Shown: positions 29,283 to 38,065 of the stretch, one piece after another | Position numbering within the stretch: position 1 is the stretch's first letter | How the letters are laid out: each line of letters opens with the position of its first letter | DNA from: Stenotrophomonas sp. PS02298 | GTDB taxonomy: Bacteria; Pseudomonadota; Gammaproteobacteria; Xanthomonadales; Xanthomonadaceae | DNA length: 63,866 bases | Direction: 5' to 3' | NCBI RefSeq assembly: GCF_029959445.1 | Contig: NZ_JASCOR010000005.1 | Span: 1 to 63,866, forward strand | Program-made: the position numbers and the translations under genes | The notes under the pieces: generated by a model | The model's database searches: none | What the model was told of the DNA's origin: nothing | Seen by the model: only the letters and a program-made list of their open reading frames with translations

Positions 29283-30239
29283 TTACGCCGGGTCGGCGCC
29301 CGCGCCTTGGATCAGGTAGCCACCGGTCATGCCCGCGAGCACCGGGGTGGCGTCGTTGATCACCTGGTAGATGAAGGAGTTGGTGGCCTTCTCGAAGTAC
29401 GGCTCTTCAACCGAGGGCATGCCGTCGATGGCATAGGTGTAGCCAAAGCTGGGTTCTTCCTGATTGCCCATGCCGTCTCCTGCGCCCTGCGCGACATAGG
29501 CCACGACAACGTCGTTGCCCCACACATCGCCCAGCGTGTCGGTCTGGCCGGTTGCCACCTTGGCACCGCCCACCACCACGTTGTCCACGTTCCACAGTGC
29601 CTTCAGCAGGTCCGTGGTGACGGCATCGCGGCCGGTGTACTTGATGCGCTCGATGATCTTTGGATTGAACTTCAGTTTGTTGAACGCATGGCGGGACAGC
29701 AGGACCGTGTTGCCTTCGACGCCGATGGTGTCGCCGATGGCTTCCATACCGGTGTTCACGTCCCTGTTCGGATCGCTGTCATCGCTGCCCCAGCTATTGG
29801 CAGGCAGTAGGGTCACCTTGTGATCGTTGTCGTAGTTGGCGGCGTTGCGTGCGAGCTGGGCGCAGTCGTATTCGTGCTCCAGCTGCATGGCGGCCAGCAC
29901 CAGGTTGACCGACCGCGTGGCCAAGTTGAGGCTGGGAACCTGTTCGGCTTCCTTCATGCGCTCCTTCGGCACAACGGCTTCCAAGCCGCCCGGGACGATG
30001 GCGTAGGGCTTGCCCTCGTAACCGAATTCCAGGCGCTTGAAGCGCGCACCAGGTGCGCGGCGGGCGTTGTAGAGGCGGAAGGCTTCCTTGCCGAACTCGA
30101 TCACCTTGCCGCCGTACGAGTTGACCGGGGCAATCGGGAACAGGAGGTGGCCGACGTTGCCGGCGCGGCGGTAGCCACGGGCGTGCTCGGAAAGGATCGG
30201 ATCGACGACACGGGTTTGCGAGAGGTTTTGCTGACTCAT
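29283..30239 (-). CDS. Major capsid protein
   Basis: 318 residues. N-terminal VVDPILSEHARGYRRAGNVGHLLFPIAPVNSYGGKVIEFGKEAFRLYNARRAPGARF and central NTVLLSRHAFNKLKFNPKIIERIKYT are typical of HK97-fold capsid proteins. It differs from Mu gpT and looks closer to those of other transposable phages. It is preceded by the decoration protein and protease genes. Confidence 0.88.
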   Translation of the reverse strand: MSQQNLSQTRVVDPILSEHARGYRRAGNVGHLLFPIAPVNSYGGKVIEFGKEAFRLYNARRAPGARFKRLEFGYEGKPYAIVPGGLEAVVPKERMKEAEQVPSLNLATRSVNLVLAAMQLEHEYDCAQLARNAANYDNDHKVTLLPANSWGSDDSDPNRDVNTGMEAIGDTIGVEGNTVLLSRHAFNKLKFNPKIIERIKYTGRDAVTTDLLKALWNVDNVVVGGAKVATGQTDTLGDVWGNDVVVAYVAQGAGDGMGNQEEPSFGYTYAIDGMPSVEEPYFEKATNSFIYQVINDATPVLAGMTGGYLIQGAGADPA

Positions 30240-30309
30240 CTGGGAGTTCCTGTTGATGCGGTCTATAGAGGGATGCCGCTAACGCAGCGGCGTGTTGCGC
30301 TGAGCGGAA

Positions 30310-30645
30310 TCAGTTCGGGATCAACAGCACTTCGATGCGGTCGCCATCAGCGGTCGCCGCCTGCAGGGCGCGCGCCACGGTGACGCCAGAGGCCTTGGTG
30401 ATGGCCTTACCTGCGGTGCCGACCTCGATGGCGGCGCCTTTGGCGATGGCGGCACCGGCCGTGACGATGGCGGTGCCGACCACTTCAACGGGGTACACCT
30501 CGCCGATGGCGGCACTGGACTTGGCCACGCCCAGGGTGTTGCCCGCAGCGGTGGCCGGGACACCAGCAACTGCGGTGAAGCGCTCGGCGACGATGGCCGC
30601 CGTGGCAACGAGCGAGAGGGTGAGCAAAGAGACGTTCTGGGTCAT
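30310..30645 (-). CDS. Capsid decoration/cement protein (DUF2190-like)
   Basis: 111 residues, almost all small residues (Ala, Val, Thr, Gly), with the LLTLSLVATAAIVAERFTAVAG start and the GVAKSSAAIGEVYPVEVVGTAIVTAGAAIAKGAAIEVG repeat-like core seen in DUF2190 proteins. It lies between protease and capsid genes, where decoration proteins are encoded. Confidence 0.8.
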   Translation of the reverse strand: MTQNVSLLTLSLVATAAIVAERFTAVAGVPATAAGNTLGVAKSSAAIGEVYPVEVVGTAIVTAGAAIAKGAAIEVGTAGKAITKASGVTVARALQAATADGDRIEVLLIPN

Positions 30646-30684
30646 GTCGGTTCCTGACAGCGAGGGAATGGGTTGCAGTGCGGC

Positions 30685-31809
30685 TTACTTGCCGCCCACG
30701 GCCGTAACGGCGTCGATCCAAGGGGTGTTGGGGTGCTCTGCCTGGTAGGCCTTGGCGCGGGAGTACAGGTCGCTTCGATCCGCCGATACAGCCGCGCCAC
30801 GGGGTGCGGTGAACTCCAAGGCCTGGGTTTCGTCGTCGGCGCCACCGGCCCTTTCGCTGAAGTCCAACTGCTTCGGCAGGCTGGCAAGGAAGGAGCGCAT
30901 CAGCTCCGGCGCGGGCTGCTCCACATGGCCATCGCCCTCACCGAATGCCAGCGGCGTGGCGGTCGGCAGTGCCAGGATCAGCTCCACCACGGTGGCCCTT
31001 TGCGTGGGGAGGACGCGGCAACCGTCCTTGACCAAGCCATCGACAAAGGCAATCACGTCGTCGCGGCGGGCCTGCTGTGCGGCCTGGGCGTGCTGCAGCT
31101 CAATCTGCTGGATACGCTCTTCGCGTTCGTCCAGGGCACGCTCGCGCTCGGCGAACTCGGCCGCGCTATCCAGGGAATCACTGGGTGCGGTGAAGGAGCG
31201 CACCGTGGCCTCAACGTCGGGCTGGGCAGCTTCATCCAAGGACTCAATCTGCCAGGAGGGAAGCACCTGGTCTGCAGTCTCCAGGCCCTTCTCGGCAATC
31301 ATCCAGTCACGGAAACGGCGGAACATGTCGGCCGCAGTGCGAAAGCCCCAACGGCGGTCGCTCATCGCAAAGGAGACCACGCCCTCATCGCTTTCAGAGA
31401 ACGCCACGGCCTTCAGGCCCTTGACCGCCGGGGCGGCACCGCCCAGCCAGCCCACGTGCTTGATGTAGAGCTGGCCCGGCTTGGGGTTGGACGGGGAGTC
31501 CGGCAGATAGAAGGAGGCGCTGCGGTTCTTGTAGCGGCCCGCCTTACGGGCCTCGTTGAAGGCGGCGTCCACCTCGGTCTCTTCGGCGAAGAGCACATCG
31601 CCCTGGACGCTCAGGCCGCCCAGCCAGCCGTAGGCAGGCGCGTCGGTCTTCGGGTGGCCAATGACCACGGGTGCCGGCGACAGCGCGGGGTCGTAGCCCT
31701 CGGCGATCACCTTCAAGTCGGCGGCAGTGAAATTCACTTCGCGGCCGGAAGCATCCACATGGGTGCCGGCGCGGAAGATCTCGATCAGTCGGGGGGCGGG
31801 CTTTGTCAT
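30685..31809 (-). CDS. Phage head maturation protease/scaffold (Mu gpI)
   Basis: 374 residues from the ATG at 31809. The N-terminal half (IEIFRAGTHVDASGREVNFTAADLKVIAEGYDP, PVVIGHPKTDAPAYGWLGGL, KNRSASFYL) matches gpI-type proteases. The C-terminal half is charged and helical, like the scaffold gpZ that overlaps gpI in Mu. An internal start for a separate scaffold is possible. A 14-bp palindrome shared with the lysis region lies 37 bp upstream. Confidence 0.88.
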   Translation of the reverse strand: MTKPAPRLIEIFRAGTHVDASGREVNFTAADLKVIAEGYDPALSPAPVVIGHPKTDAPAYGWLGGLSVQGDVLFAEETEVDAAFNEARKAGRYKNRSASFYLPDSPSNPKPGQLYIKHVGWLGGAAPAVKGLKAVAFSESDEGVVSFAMSDRRWGFRTAADMFRRFRDWMIAEKGLETADQVLPSWQIESLDEAAQPDVEATVRSFTAPSDSLDSAAEFAERERALDEREERIQQIELQHAQAAQQARRDDVIAFVDGLVKDGCRVLPTQRATVVELILALPTATPLAFGEGDGHVEQPAPELMRSFLASLPKQLDFSERAGGADDETQALEFTAPRGAAVSADRSDLYSRAKAYQAEHPNTPWIDAVTAVGGK

Positions 31810-32050
31810 GCCGCCAGCTTCGCGCTGGGGCCGCCTGCGTTGGGTCCGACATTTGTCGGGAATTTTCAGCCCCTTGGGAGGGGGCAAAACGCACTTTACG
31901 CGCTCTCAGCCGGACTTGGCAGGCTCCCCGTGCCCGGCAACGGCGTTTGAAAGCCGTTTAAATCGTCCTGAGCGGCCGCCGAGGGGGCCGCTAGGTACAT
32001 CCGCATGCCCTAGGGGGGCCGCTGGGGCTCACAGGGGCGGTTTTGAGAGG
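31810..32050. promoter_or_regulatory. gpG-gpI intergenic region at the prophage centre; candidate strong gyrase site
   Basis: 241 bp without a gene in an otherwise gapless operon. The prophage midpoint is 32170. In Mu the strong gyrase site (SGS) lies at the genome centre between G and I. It contains the dyad at 31846-31859, the motif GGCGTTTGAAAGCC (31942-31955) also found at the left end, and two gggggccgct copies. SGS identity is inferred from position only. Confidence 0.5.
31846..31859 (-). promoter_or_regulatory. Palindrome CCGACATTTGTCGG before gpI, putative late-activator site
   Basis: A perfect 14-bp dyad, embedded in TTGGGTCCGACATTTGTCGG, recurs almost exactly at 40080-40099 before the lysis genes. 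In Mu the C protein activates promoters before I and lys, so these may be the equivalents bound by the Mor-like protein. Confidence 0.55.
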
Positions 32051-32587
32051 TCAGGTTCCGGCCAGCTTCTCGGCGTGTCGGGTGAGGATGGCCAGGATCT
32101 CGACGCGGTCGGTCTGACTGAAGCCGAAGATCTCCCGTCGAGGCAGGAACATCAGCCGGACGTGCGCCTTCACCGGGACCGATTTGGCCCACGCCCGGCC
32201 GGTCTTGGTCACGCCCTTCATGTTCCGGCGGTGCACCGGCACATTGACCATCTTGCGCACACCGTAGTGATGCGCGGCGGCATAGGGCACGTTGGTGCCG
32301 GCCTCGGCAAAACCCGGACCCGCGCGCCAGGTCAACGAGCGGAACAGGCGGTTGGAGTCGCGCAGGGTCTGGCCGCCCTGGCTCTTGGCCCGGTTGCTGG
32401 GCCACCAGGAGCGTCCATCGGGCGCGCGTCCTTGGGTGAAGCGCAGTTGGGTGCTGGTCTTCATGAAGCGGGCGATAGCGTTCATCGCGCCCAGGGCATT
32501 GGCGCTCCCCACCGCGAAGCCATCATGCAGCTGCCGCAGCCGCTGAATGATTACCTGGTCATCGAGCTGGACGCGCGGTTCCATCAT
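32051..32587 (-). CDS. Virion morphogenesis protein (Mu gpG)
   Basis: 178 residues. FMKTSTQLRFTQGRAPDGRSWWPSNRAKSQGGQTLRDSNRLFRSL and YAAAHHYGVRKMVNVPVHRR are the gpG/P2 gpS-type family motifs, a tail completion or head-tail joining protein. The start overlaps the gpF stop (ATG...TGA). Confidence 0.9.
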   Translation of the reverse strand: MMEPRVQLDDQVIIQRLRQLHDGFAVGSANALGAMNAIARFMKTSTQLRFTQGRAPDGRSWWPSNRAKSQGGQTLRDSNRLFRSLTWRAGPGFAEAGTNVPYAAAHHYGVRKMVNVPVHRRNMKGVTKTGRAWAKSVPVKAHVRLMFLPRREIFGFSQTDRVEILAILTRHAEKLAGT

Positions 32588-33351
32588 TCCCCCTTCAACG
32601 CCTGGCGCTTGCTGGCCAGCACCTGGTCAAGGTTGGCCTGCCGATCGGCGCCGGGGTTGTAGTCCCAACCAGGATCGATGCCCAGCGGGATCTGCATCAC
32701 CTCGCCCGTGCGCTTGTTGACCCACTCACGGCGCTTGATGGGCGGCGCCTTGTCCGGTGTCTTGCCCATGGCGCGCAGATCGCTGTCGGAGACCTGGATC
32801 ACCGAGCACCGGCAGTTCCAGCCATTGGGCGGACGGTGGGTATTCCAGAAAGGGTCATTCCAGGGAAGCGTGAGGCCGTTCCAGGCACGGTGCTGCTCGC
32901 GGGTCCGGTTGTCGTCCACCGCGTCGTACATCAGATAGGGCGCGTCCTCTGCCGCTTCCTGGATCTGCTCCCACTCGCCAGCGGCGTAGGCCGTCATCAC
33001 GTTGGTGCGGAAGATGGTCTCAATGCGCCTGGCGCTGCCCAGCTGCACCAGCTCGGTTTTGCCGGTCACCGGGTCCACCTGCTCGCGCTGTCCCCACCAG
33101 CCGGCCTTCATCAGCTTGGGCGTCAGTTCCTTGGCGAACTGAGCCTTGGTGCCGCCGTGATCCAGCGCATCCGTAATAGCTCGCTGCACCTCGGCAAGCA
33201 GATCGATGTCGGCCATCTTGGCCACGGTGAACGAAGCTTGGTTTTCTTCCTTCCACACATCGCGCCAGCTGAAGCTGGCCTTCAGGCCCTTGCGCCGGAA
33301 GAAGCGCAGGGCCTGTTCGGGAGGAAGATCAAAGCGGGCTTCAATGGCCAT
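32584..33351 (-). CDS. Head morphogenesis protein (Mu gpF, SPP1 gp7-like)
   Basis: 255 residues. RIETIFRTNVMTAYAAGEWEQIQ, YDAVDDNRTREQHRAWNGLTLPWNDPFWNTHRPPNGWNCRC is the minor-head-protein signature, with the conserved CRC. Mu gpF is longer (about 400), so this is a shorter form. It ejects with DNA or helps start head assembly. Acb2-like gene and portal are upstream. Confidence 0.9.
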   Translation of the reverse strand: MAIEARFDLPPEQALRFFRRKGLKASFSWRDVWKEENQASFTVAKMADIDLLAEVQRAITDALDHGGTKAQFAKELTPKLMKAGWWGQREQVDPVTGKTELVQLGSARRIETIFRTNVMTAYAAGEWEQIQEAAEDAPYLMYDAVDDNRTREQHRAWNGLTLPWNDPFWNTHRPPNGWNCRCSVIQVSDSDLRAMGKTPDKAPPIKRREWVNKRTGEVMQIPLGIDPGWDYNPGADRQANLDQVLASKRQALKGE

Positions 33352-33360
33352 GACGTGCGC

Positions 33361-33585
33361 TTAGAAGAATTCCGGCTTGGCCACGGCGCGCGTCAGTGCC
33401 ATCAGCCCCTTCTGCAGGTCAGTGGCACCGATGCTCACCCAACGCTTATCTGTCTCGCCGCTGGCCTGCAGCTTGCCTACCAACTCGCCGAGTTCGGCGC
33501 CCTTGCTCTTGATCTCGTTCATCAGATCGATTTCGCCTTGGGACAGCTCGCGGTAACCCTTGATTTTGCGGTGTTGGTTGTCCAC
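33361..33585 (-). CDS. acb2: Acb2/Tad1-like cyclic-nucleotide sponge (anti-CBASS)
   Basis: 74 residues from a GTG at 33585. The site AAAGGAG overlaps the portal stop. The sequence NQHRKIKGYRELSQGEIDLM...RWVSIGATDLQKGLMALTRAVAKPEFF is the short helical-hairpin family to which Acb2 of Pseudomonas transposable phage PaMx33 belongs. Acb2 hexamers bind CBASS signal nucleotides (such as 3',3'-cGAMP and cyclic trinucleotides) and so block abortive infection. Placement inside the head operon means late expression. Assignment is by sequence resemblance. Confidence 0.82.
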   Translation of the reverse strand: MDNQHRKIKGYRELSQGEIDLMNEIKSKGAELGELVGKLQASGETDKRWVSIGATDLQKGLMALTRAVAKPEFF

Positions 33586-33589
33586 GTCG

Positions 33590-35086
33590 TTACTCCTTTG
33601 GTGTGCGGCCGAGCAGCCGAGCGGCAAAGCCGCACCGTGCCAAGGCCTGGGTGAGATCAGAGTTGGGCGGGCCTTCGGCCAGCTCGATCACGCGTTCCCG
33701 GAACTGTTCCAGGTCATCGGATTCATCCAGCAGCTGCAGCAGCTCCTGGACGCGTGGTTCCACGAACGTGCGCCATTCCAGGCCATTGCTCTTGGCGGCG
33801 GCGATCAGCTGGTCAATTCGGTCCTGGGCTTCCTCGCGCTGCCGTTCCAAGGCGATGGGTTCAGCGAAGTCGGCCGCAGCGGTCGTATCGCGCCCTGGCA
33901 GCGGCGAGCTGGGGAAGGATGGAGCCTCTTCCCAGTGGGCACCGTAGCGCTCCCGGACGTGCGCCAGGCTGGGCTTGAATCCCATTGCCTTGACCTTGGT
34001 GTCGCGCTCGACGGCAGCGTCCAGGTCTTCCGGCTCTTCCAGCACGCGGTAGACGCGCGGCGGCTGGGCGTTGGGGAAGTTGAACATGGTCAGCCATGTG
34101 ACCGGGCCAAGGTTGAAGCTCTCGCAGATCAGATCCGCATCGGCTTTAACGATGTCCTGGCGCACTTCCATGTGCACTTCGGCCTGTGACTTTGAAGAGC
34201 CATTTTCCGTAGTCATGGTTTGGCCCAACACCACCTTGGCGATGGCCTCATCCATGGTGTCGTGCAGGGCTTTGTAATCCGAGGCGCCGCTGCGCTTTGC
34301 TTCCAGCAGCTCGATGATCATTCCATCGGGAACGATTACGCCGCTATCGGTACGGATGGCCCGCAGTGCTGCCAGTAGCGCCGCCTTTTCAGCTTCGGTC
34401 GCACCTGGCTTGAACTTGCCAACACCTGTTGGCGCAGCAAACTTCTCAACGAAGGTGAGCCAGAAAGCAATGTCGTTGCGCTTGAACAGTGCCGGCCAGT
34501 ACAGCCAATGTGCCAACCCGATGCCATAGGGCTCATCGTCATGGTCGGCGCCCGTGGCGATGTGCCAGAAGTACGGCGCGGGGGCCGGTTCGCCCTTGAG
34601 CATCTGGGAAGGGGTCAGCAGACGCAGCGCCCCGTCAGGGGCAAAGCGGAACCGGCGGCGGTTACGGACCTTGATTGCCTTCCAGCCCAGCTTGCCGTCC
34701 TGGATCTCCCACACCAGCTCAGCCACGCTGAAGCCATAGAAGACAGCCCACAGCATCTTGTCGGTGAGCCCGTCCCAGGCAATGCGATTGAGCTGGATGC
34801 GCAGCCAGTCGGCGGCCTGCTGGTCCACCGCGCGATCGCTGGCGGCGTCCACCTGCCACTCCGCACTGATGACAGCATTGCGGCGCTGCTCGAAACAGGT
34901 CTTGACCTGCCAATCGCTCTTGACCTGTTCGTAGATCTCCAAGTTGCCACCGCCACGTGCCCGTAGTACGCGGTCAGTGGGCAGCAGCAGTGGGCCTGTG
35001 TAGGGACGGGTGATATCCCGGCCATCGGCCGTGGTGGCGATTTCAAGGCTGGTCTCAGGGCGCTTGATCGTTTCTTCTTGTGTCAC
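33590..35086 (-). CDS. Portal protein (Mu gp29, DUF935)
   Basis: 498 residues, similar to Mu gp29 (512). RPYTGPLLLPTDRVLRARGGGNLEIYEQVKSDWQVKTCFEQRRNAVIS and FYGFSVAELVWEIQDGKLGWKAIKVRNRRRFRF are DUF935 marks. It forms the DNA-entry vertex and binds the terminase. It overlaps the terminase gene by 4 bp. Confidence 0.93.
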   Translation of the reverse strand: MTQEETIKRPETSLEIATTADGRDITRPYTGPLLLPTDRVLRARGGGNLEIYEQVKSDWQVKTCFEQRRNAVISAEWQVDAASDRAVDQQAADWLRIQLNRIAWDGLTDKMLWAVFYGFSVAELVWEIQDGKLGWKAIKVRNRRRFRFAPDGALRLLTPSQMLKGEPAPAPYFWHIATGADHDDEPYGIGLAHWLYWPALFKRNDIAFWLTFVEKFAAPTGVGKFKPGATEAEKAALLAALRAIRTDSGVIVPDGMIIELLEAKRSGASDYKALHDTMDEAIAKVVLGQTMTTENGSSKSQAEVHMEVRQDIVKADADLICESFNLGPVTWLTMFNFPNAQPPRVYRVLEEPEDLDAAVERDTKVKAMGFKPSLAHVRERYGAHWEEAPSFPSSPLPGRDTTAAADFAEPIALERQREEAQDRIDQLIAAAKSNGLEWRTFVEPRVQELLQLLDESDDLEQFRERVIELAEGPPNSDLTQALARCGFAARLLGRTPKE

Positions 35087-36693
35087 TGGAAACCTCCAAA
35101 ATCATTACCGCCAGCGACGGTGCCAAAACCGGTATCAGTGAAACCAACGCGGGAGCCGGTGAATGCACCTGCTACGCCTGCAGCAGTGCTTGCACCGGCA
35201 GATTGGAACTCCATGGGCACCACTTCCACGCGGGCAATGCTGTTGCCCAGGACAAGGGCGACGGCCGCATCGCCATGGCGCTTGCCGCCGCTCTTGGATG
35301 TGACCCGTTTGTTGGGGATCTTGGGCACGCCCTTGACCACTTCCACGGCACGCAGGTCATCCAGCCATTCGCCGTTGCGGGGCAATCCCTCCAGGCTGCC
35401 GTCTTCCAAGTCGGCCTTCAGTGGTGGGAACTGCTCGCTGTAGAACTTTTCGGTGATATCGACTTGGTCGATGCGGTTGCTGCCGTAGCGCTGCATGGCC
35501 ACTTCGGCGAGGTAGGAGCCGTTACCGGTGGCATCCAGGGCGCCGGCACGAAACCGGGGCAGCCGATCCACCACAAAGAACAGCACCTGGCGCTGCTGAT
35601 CGAAGGGGATATTGCTCATCTCGATAGCGAAAGGCACCCGCCGTTTGAGCGATGCCGTGTATTCGACCTGCGGCACCAGCACGGACAGATCCACGTAGCG
35701 GCCGAAGTCCAGACCAAAGATGCTGCCGCGCACTTTGGCACCCTGGGTGGCCAGCGCCTGCAGCACGGGCAGCACTTCTTCATCCAGCCAGCTCTGCACG
35801 TCGGCCCGGCGGATGTGCTCCGGCAACTCCGCGAACGCATCATCCCGTGCCACCTTCAGGACCGGGGTGGTCTCATCCATGCGCTGCTCGATGACAGCGC
35901 GGGACAGATAGGCACCGGCACTGTTGCGAGGCACGCAGTCCAGTTCTTCCTCTGAAGCGCTGCCATAGGTGCCATACACCTCATCGATGAATTCAACCTG
36001 TGCAGGCTCGCTCCAGGCTTTGGCCAGGCGCATGCACACACGCTCAAAGAGCCCTTCTTCCACGGCGAGCGCGAATGTGACGCGGTGGACCGACCCGCGT
36101 CGCTTGCCGCTACGGATCTCCTGGATGACCTCATTGAAGGGGTTGTCCACACCGTTGTGCGTGGAAATCAGCCGAACCTTGCCGCCCCAGATCAGGAAGG
36201 CAACGGCGGCCTTGAGCAGCTCGGGCAGGTCATCAACGAAGGCGGCTTCGTCGCCTACCAGCACACCCTGGCGACCGCGCAGCTTTCGCGGCCTGCTGGC
36301 CAGCGCAATGATTTTGAAGCCACTGTTGGGAAAGCGAATGGTGTAGGTCTTGATGTGCTTGTCGTCTTCATCCTCATCCCACAGCCCTTCGGCGATGCTG
36401 CTGGCTGCGTGGTTGAAGGCGCGCGCCCACATTGCGCACGCCTGGATGTATTCCTCGGTCATTTCCTTGTCGGTGCCGAGGTAATAGACGTTCTGGCCGC
36501 CAGCGGATTTGTCCGAGGCGGCGATCAGCACATTGTCCGCAGCCTCGGCCCAGGTGATGCCGGTACGGCGGCCTTTCTCCATCACCTTCAGGTTGGACTG
36601 GTCGGCAATCCAACGCTGCTGATAGGGCATCAGGGTGGCTGGCACATCCCGTTTGGCAGTGTTGGGGACAAGCTGGCGGGCAGCATCGCTCAT
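35083..36693 (-). CDS. Terminase large subunit (Mu gp28-like)
   Basis: 536 residues. An ATPase P-loop variant EKGRRTGITWAEA (about 39-51), Walker B-like GVLVGDEAAFVDDLPEL (about 139-155), and a C-terminal RNase H-like nuclease domain starting with IFGLDFGRYVDLSV (about 327). It packages DNA headful from integrated copies, so virions should carry host flanks as in Mu. Confidence 0.92.
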   Translation of the reverse strand: MSDAARQLVPNTAKRDVPATLMPYQQRWIADQSNLKVMEKGRRTGITWAEAADNVLIAASDKSAGGQNVYYLGTDKEMTEEYIQACAMWARAFNHAASSIAEGLWDEDEDDKHIKTYTIRFPNSGFKIIALASRPRKLRGRQGVLVGDEAAFVDDLPELLKAAVAFLIWGGKVRLISTHNGVDNPFNEVIQEIRSGKRRGSVHRVTFALAVEEGLFERVCMRLAKAWSEPAQVEFIDEVYGTYGSASEEELDCVPRNSAGAYLSRAVIEQRMDETTPVLKVARDDAFAELPEHIRRADVQSWLDEEVLPVLQALATQGAKVRGSIFGLDFGRYVDLSVLVPQVEYTASLKRRVPFAIEMSNIPFDQQRQVLFFVVDRLPRFRAGALDATGNGSYLAEVAMQRYGSNRIDQVDITEKFYSEQFPPLKADLEDGSLEGLPRNGEWLDDLRAVEVVKGVPKIPNKRVTSKSGGKRHGDAAVALVLGNSIARVEVVPMEFQSAGASTAAGVAGAFTGSRVGFTDTGFGTVAGGNDFGGFQ

Positions 36694-37274
36694 GCGCTGT
36701 CGGTCCTGATGCCGAGAATGCTGGCCCGAATATCGGCGGCCGCTTCGGCGGAGAGGCCACCTGACTTCACCACCTTGTCCAGCGCCTTTTCCTGATCGCG
36801 CAGCAAACGCTCCCTGGCTTCTGCAGCGATGGCCTTGCGCACGTTCACATCGATGCGCTTGGTGTCGATGGCGTCCTTCGCCGCTCGCGCCAGCTTGCGG
36901 GCGGTGTCCACATCGACCTCTTTCTCCGACGCCTGGTGCCGCATGGCCACGTCAGTGACCAGCGTCACCACTGCGTTGGTCAGCAAGGTGCTGGCCTTCT
37001 CGCCCAGACTGTCGCCGAACTCGCCAACCAGCGCTTGGGAGGCTCGGTCGATATCGCGCATGCGCGCGGTCATCTCCGCGAAGCCCTGCTCGTACCGATG
37101 CAACGCTGATCTGGAGATCTCCGCTGCCGGTTCGCCGGGGAAGTTGGCCTGCAGGTCTGAAATCTTTTCGTCCAGTGTCATCCGGTCATCGCGGAGCAGC
37201 TTCTCTACGTAAGCCTTCTGCTCAGCGGGCAGCCGGGTGACGGTGGATTTGGCGCGTCGCTTGGGGGCGGCCAT
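36690..37274 (-). CDS. Terminase small subunit-like (Mu gp27, DUF3486)
   Basis: 194 residues. An N-terminal helix-turn-helix (RLPAEQKAYVEKLLRDDRMTLDEKISDLQANFP..EISRSALHRYEQGF) is followed by long helices. The DUF3486 family is the presumed pac recognition subunit. It overlaps the large subunit start. Confidence 0.9.
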   Translation of the reverse strand: MAAPKRRAKSTVTRLPAEQKAYVEKLLRDDRMTLDEKISDLQANFPGEPAAEISRSALHRYEQGFAEMTARMRDIDRASQALVGEFGDSLGEKASTLLTNAVVTLVTDVAMRHQASEKEVDVDTARKLARAAKDAIDTKRIDVNVRKAIAAEARERLLRDQEKALDKVVKSGGLSAEAAADIRASILGIRTDSA

Positions 37275-37277
37275 GGC

Positions 37278-37583
37278 TTAGCGCGGGCTCGGGCGGCTGA
37301 CGCCAGGCACCATCGCGGCGCCTGTGGCTACTTCGTGGCCACGGCTGGTCAGCTCGGCGGCAAGCACGCCTTCTACCGGTTCATGGACACGCACCAGCCC
37401 CTGGTCTTTGAGCCAGTGCAGATCCGTCATCACATCGTCCTTGGTTGCAGCCACCGCAAGGTGATGCAGGCCGGCATGCAGCTGGGAGCTGTTGGCGCGA
37501 TAGCCCAGCTGCTCGGACAACAACCGCAGCAGCACCAGGCGACGGTCTTCGCGCAGGCGATCAGCGAAAGTCTTGGGGTTCAT
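37278..37583 (-). CDS. Mu gp26-like protein
   Basis: 101 residues. RLREDRRLVLLRLLSEQLGYRANSSQLHAGLHHLAVAATKDDVMTDLHWLKDQGLV is the conserved gp26-type, winged-helix-like sequence (also annotated VpaChn25_0724 family). Role unknown; it is always beside gp25 and gp27 in Mu-like phages. Confidence 0.85.
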   Translation of the reverse strand: MNPKTFADRLREDRRLVLLRLLSEQLGYRANSSQLHAGLHHLAVAATKDDVMTDLHWLKDQGLVRVHEPVEGVLAAELTSRGHEVATGAAMVPGVSRPSPR

Positions 37584-37841
37584 TCAATCGTTCTCCAACA
37601 GGTGTTTTTGTACGGTTTGAAGCAGCAGGTTGGAGGCTTGGATCTTGCCTTCCATGGAAGAGAGCCGTTCGAAGATTTGTCGAGACGCAGCGTGGGTGAG
37701 GTTGTTCTGCTGGTAGATCTCCAAGCGAGCCACGCGGGCTTCCAGACCGGCGTGGCGCCACCACAGGAACACTCCAACCAGGAGATTTCCCATCGCTACT
37801 GCAAGCAGCAAGACCAGCAACGGCAAAACCATTTCGTTCAT
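37584..37841 (-). CDS. Mu gp25-like membrane protein (DUF2730)
   Basis: 85 residues. One N-terminal membrane helix (about 5-27, VLPLLVLLLAVAMGNLLVGVFLWW) is followed by a coiled coil (LEARVARLEIYQQNNLTHAASRQIFERLSSMEGKI), the DUF2730 pattern. It overlaps the zinc-finger gene by 4 bp. It may act in lysis or head assembly; unproven. Confidence 0.85.
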   Translation of the reverse strand: MNEMVLPLLVLLLAVAMGNLLVGVFLWWRHAGLEARVARLEIYQQNNLTHAASRQIFERLSSMEGKIQASNLLLQTVQKHLLEND

Positions 37842-38065
37842 CGCTGCTCAACCTCGGCTGCGCAGTGGGTGCAGCGTTGGGCGGTGGGCACCGCCTTCAA
37901 TCGCGCTGCGGGAATGGCTTCATTGCAATCAGCGCAGATCAATGACTGGCTCCCTATCTCGCGCCTGCGGTTGTCCTCGTAGGCAACCTGGGCGGCACGC
38001 TGCTGGTTGAAACTGACCCATGCGCGGTCCTCGCACTCGCCCCACTTATCCGCGTCGTCTGGCAC
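37838..38065 (-). CDS. TraR/DksA-type C4 zinc-finger protein
   Basis: 75 residues. CADC and CTHC pairs (about residues 45-48 and 66-69) form the DksA/TraR C4 finger behind a short helix. TraR-like phage proteins bind the RNA polymerase secondary channel and mimic DksA-ppGpp. It may shift host transcription during late infection. Confidence 0.85.
   Translation of the reverse strand: MPDDADKWGECEDRAWVSFNQQRAAQVAYEDNRRREIGSQSLICADCNEAIPAARLKAVPTAQRCTHCAAEVEQR

Noticed and set aside
28206-29810. 534-codon plus-strand frame across gp36, gp35 and capsid genes
   Set aside because: Spans three recognised genes in antisense; no start signal.
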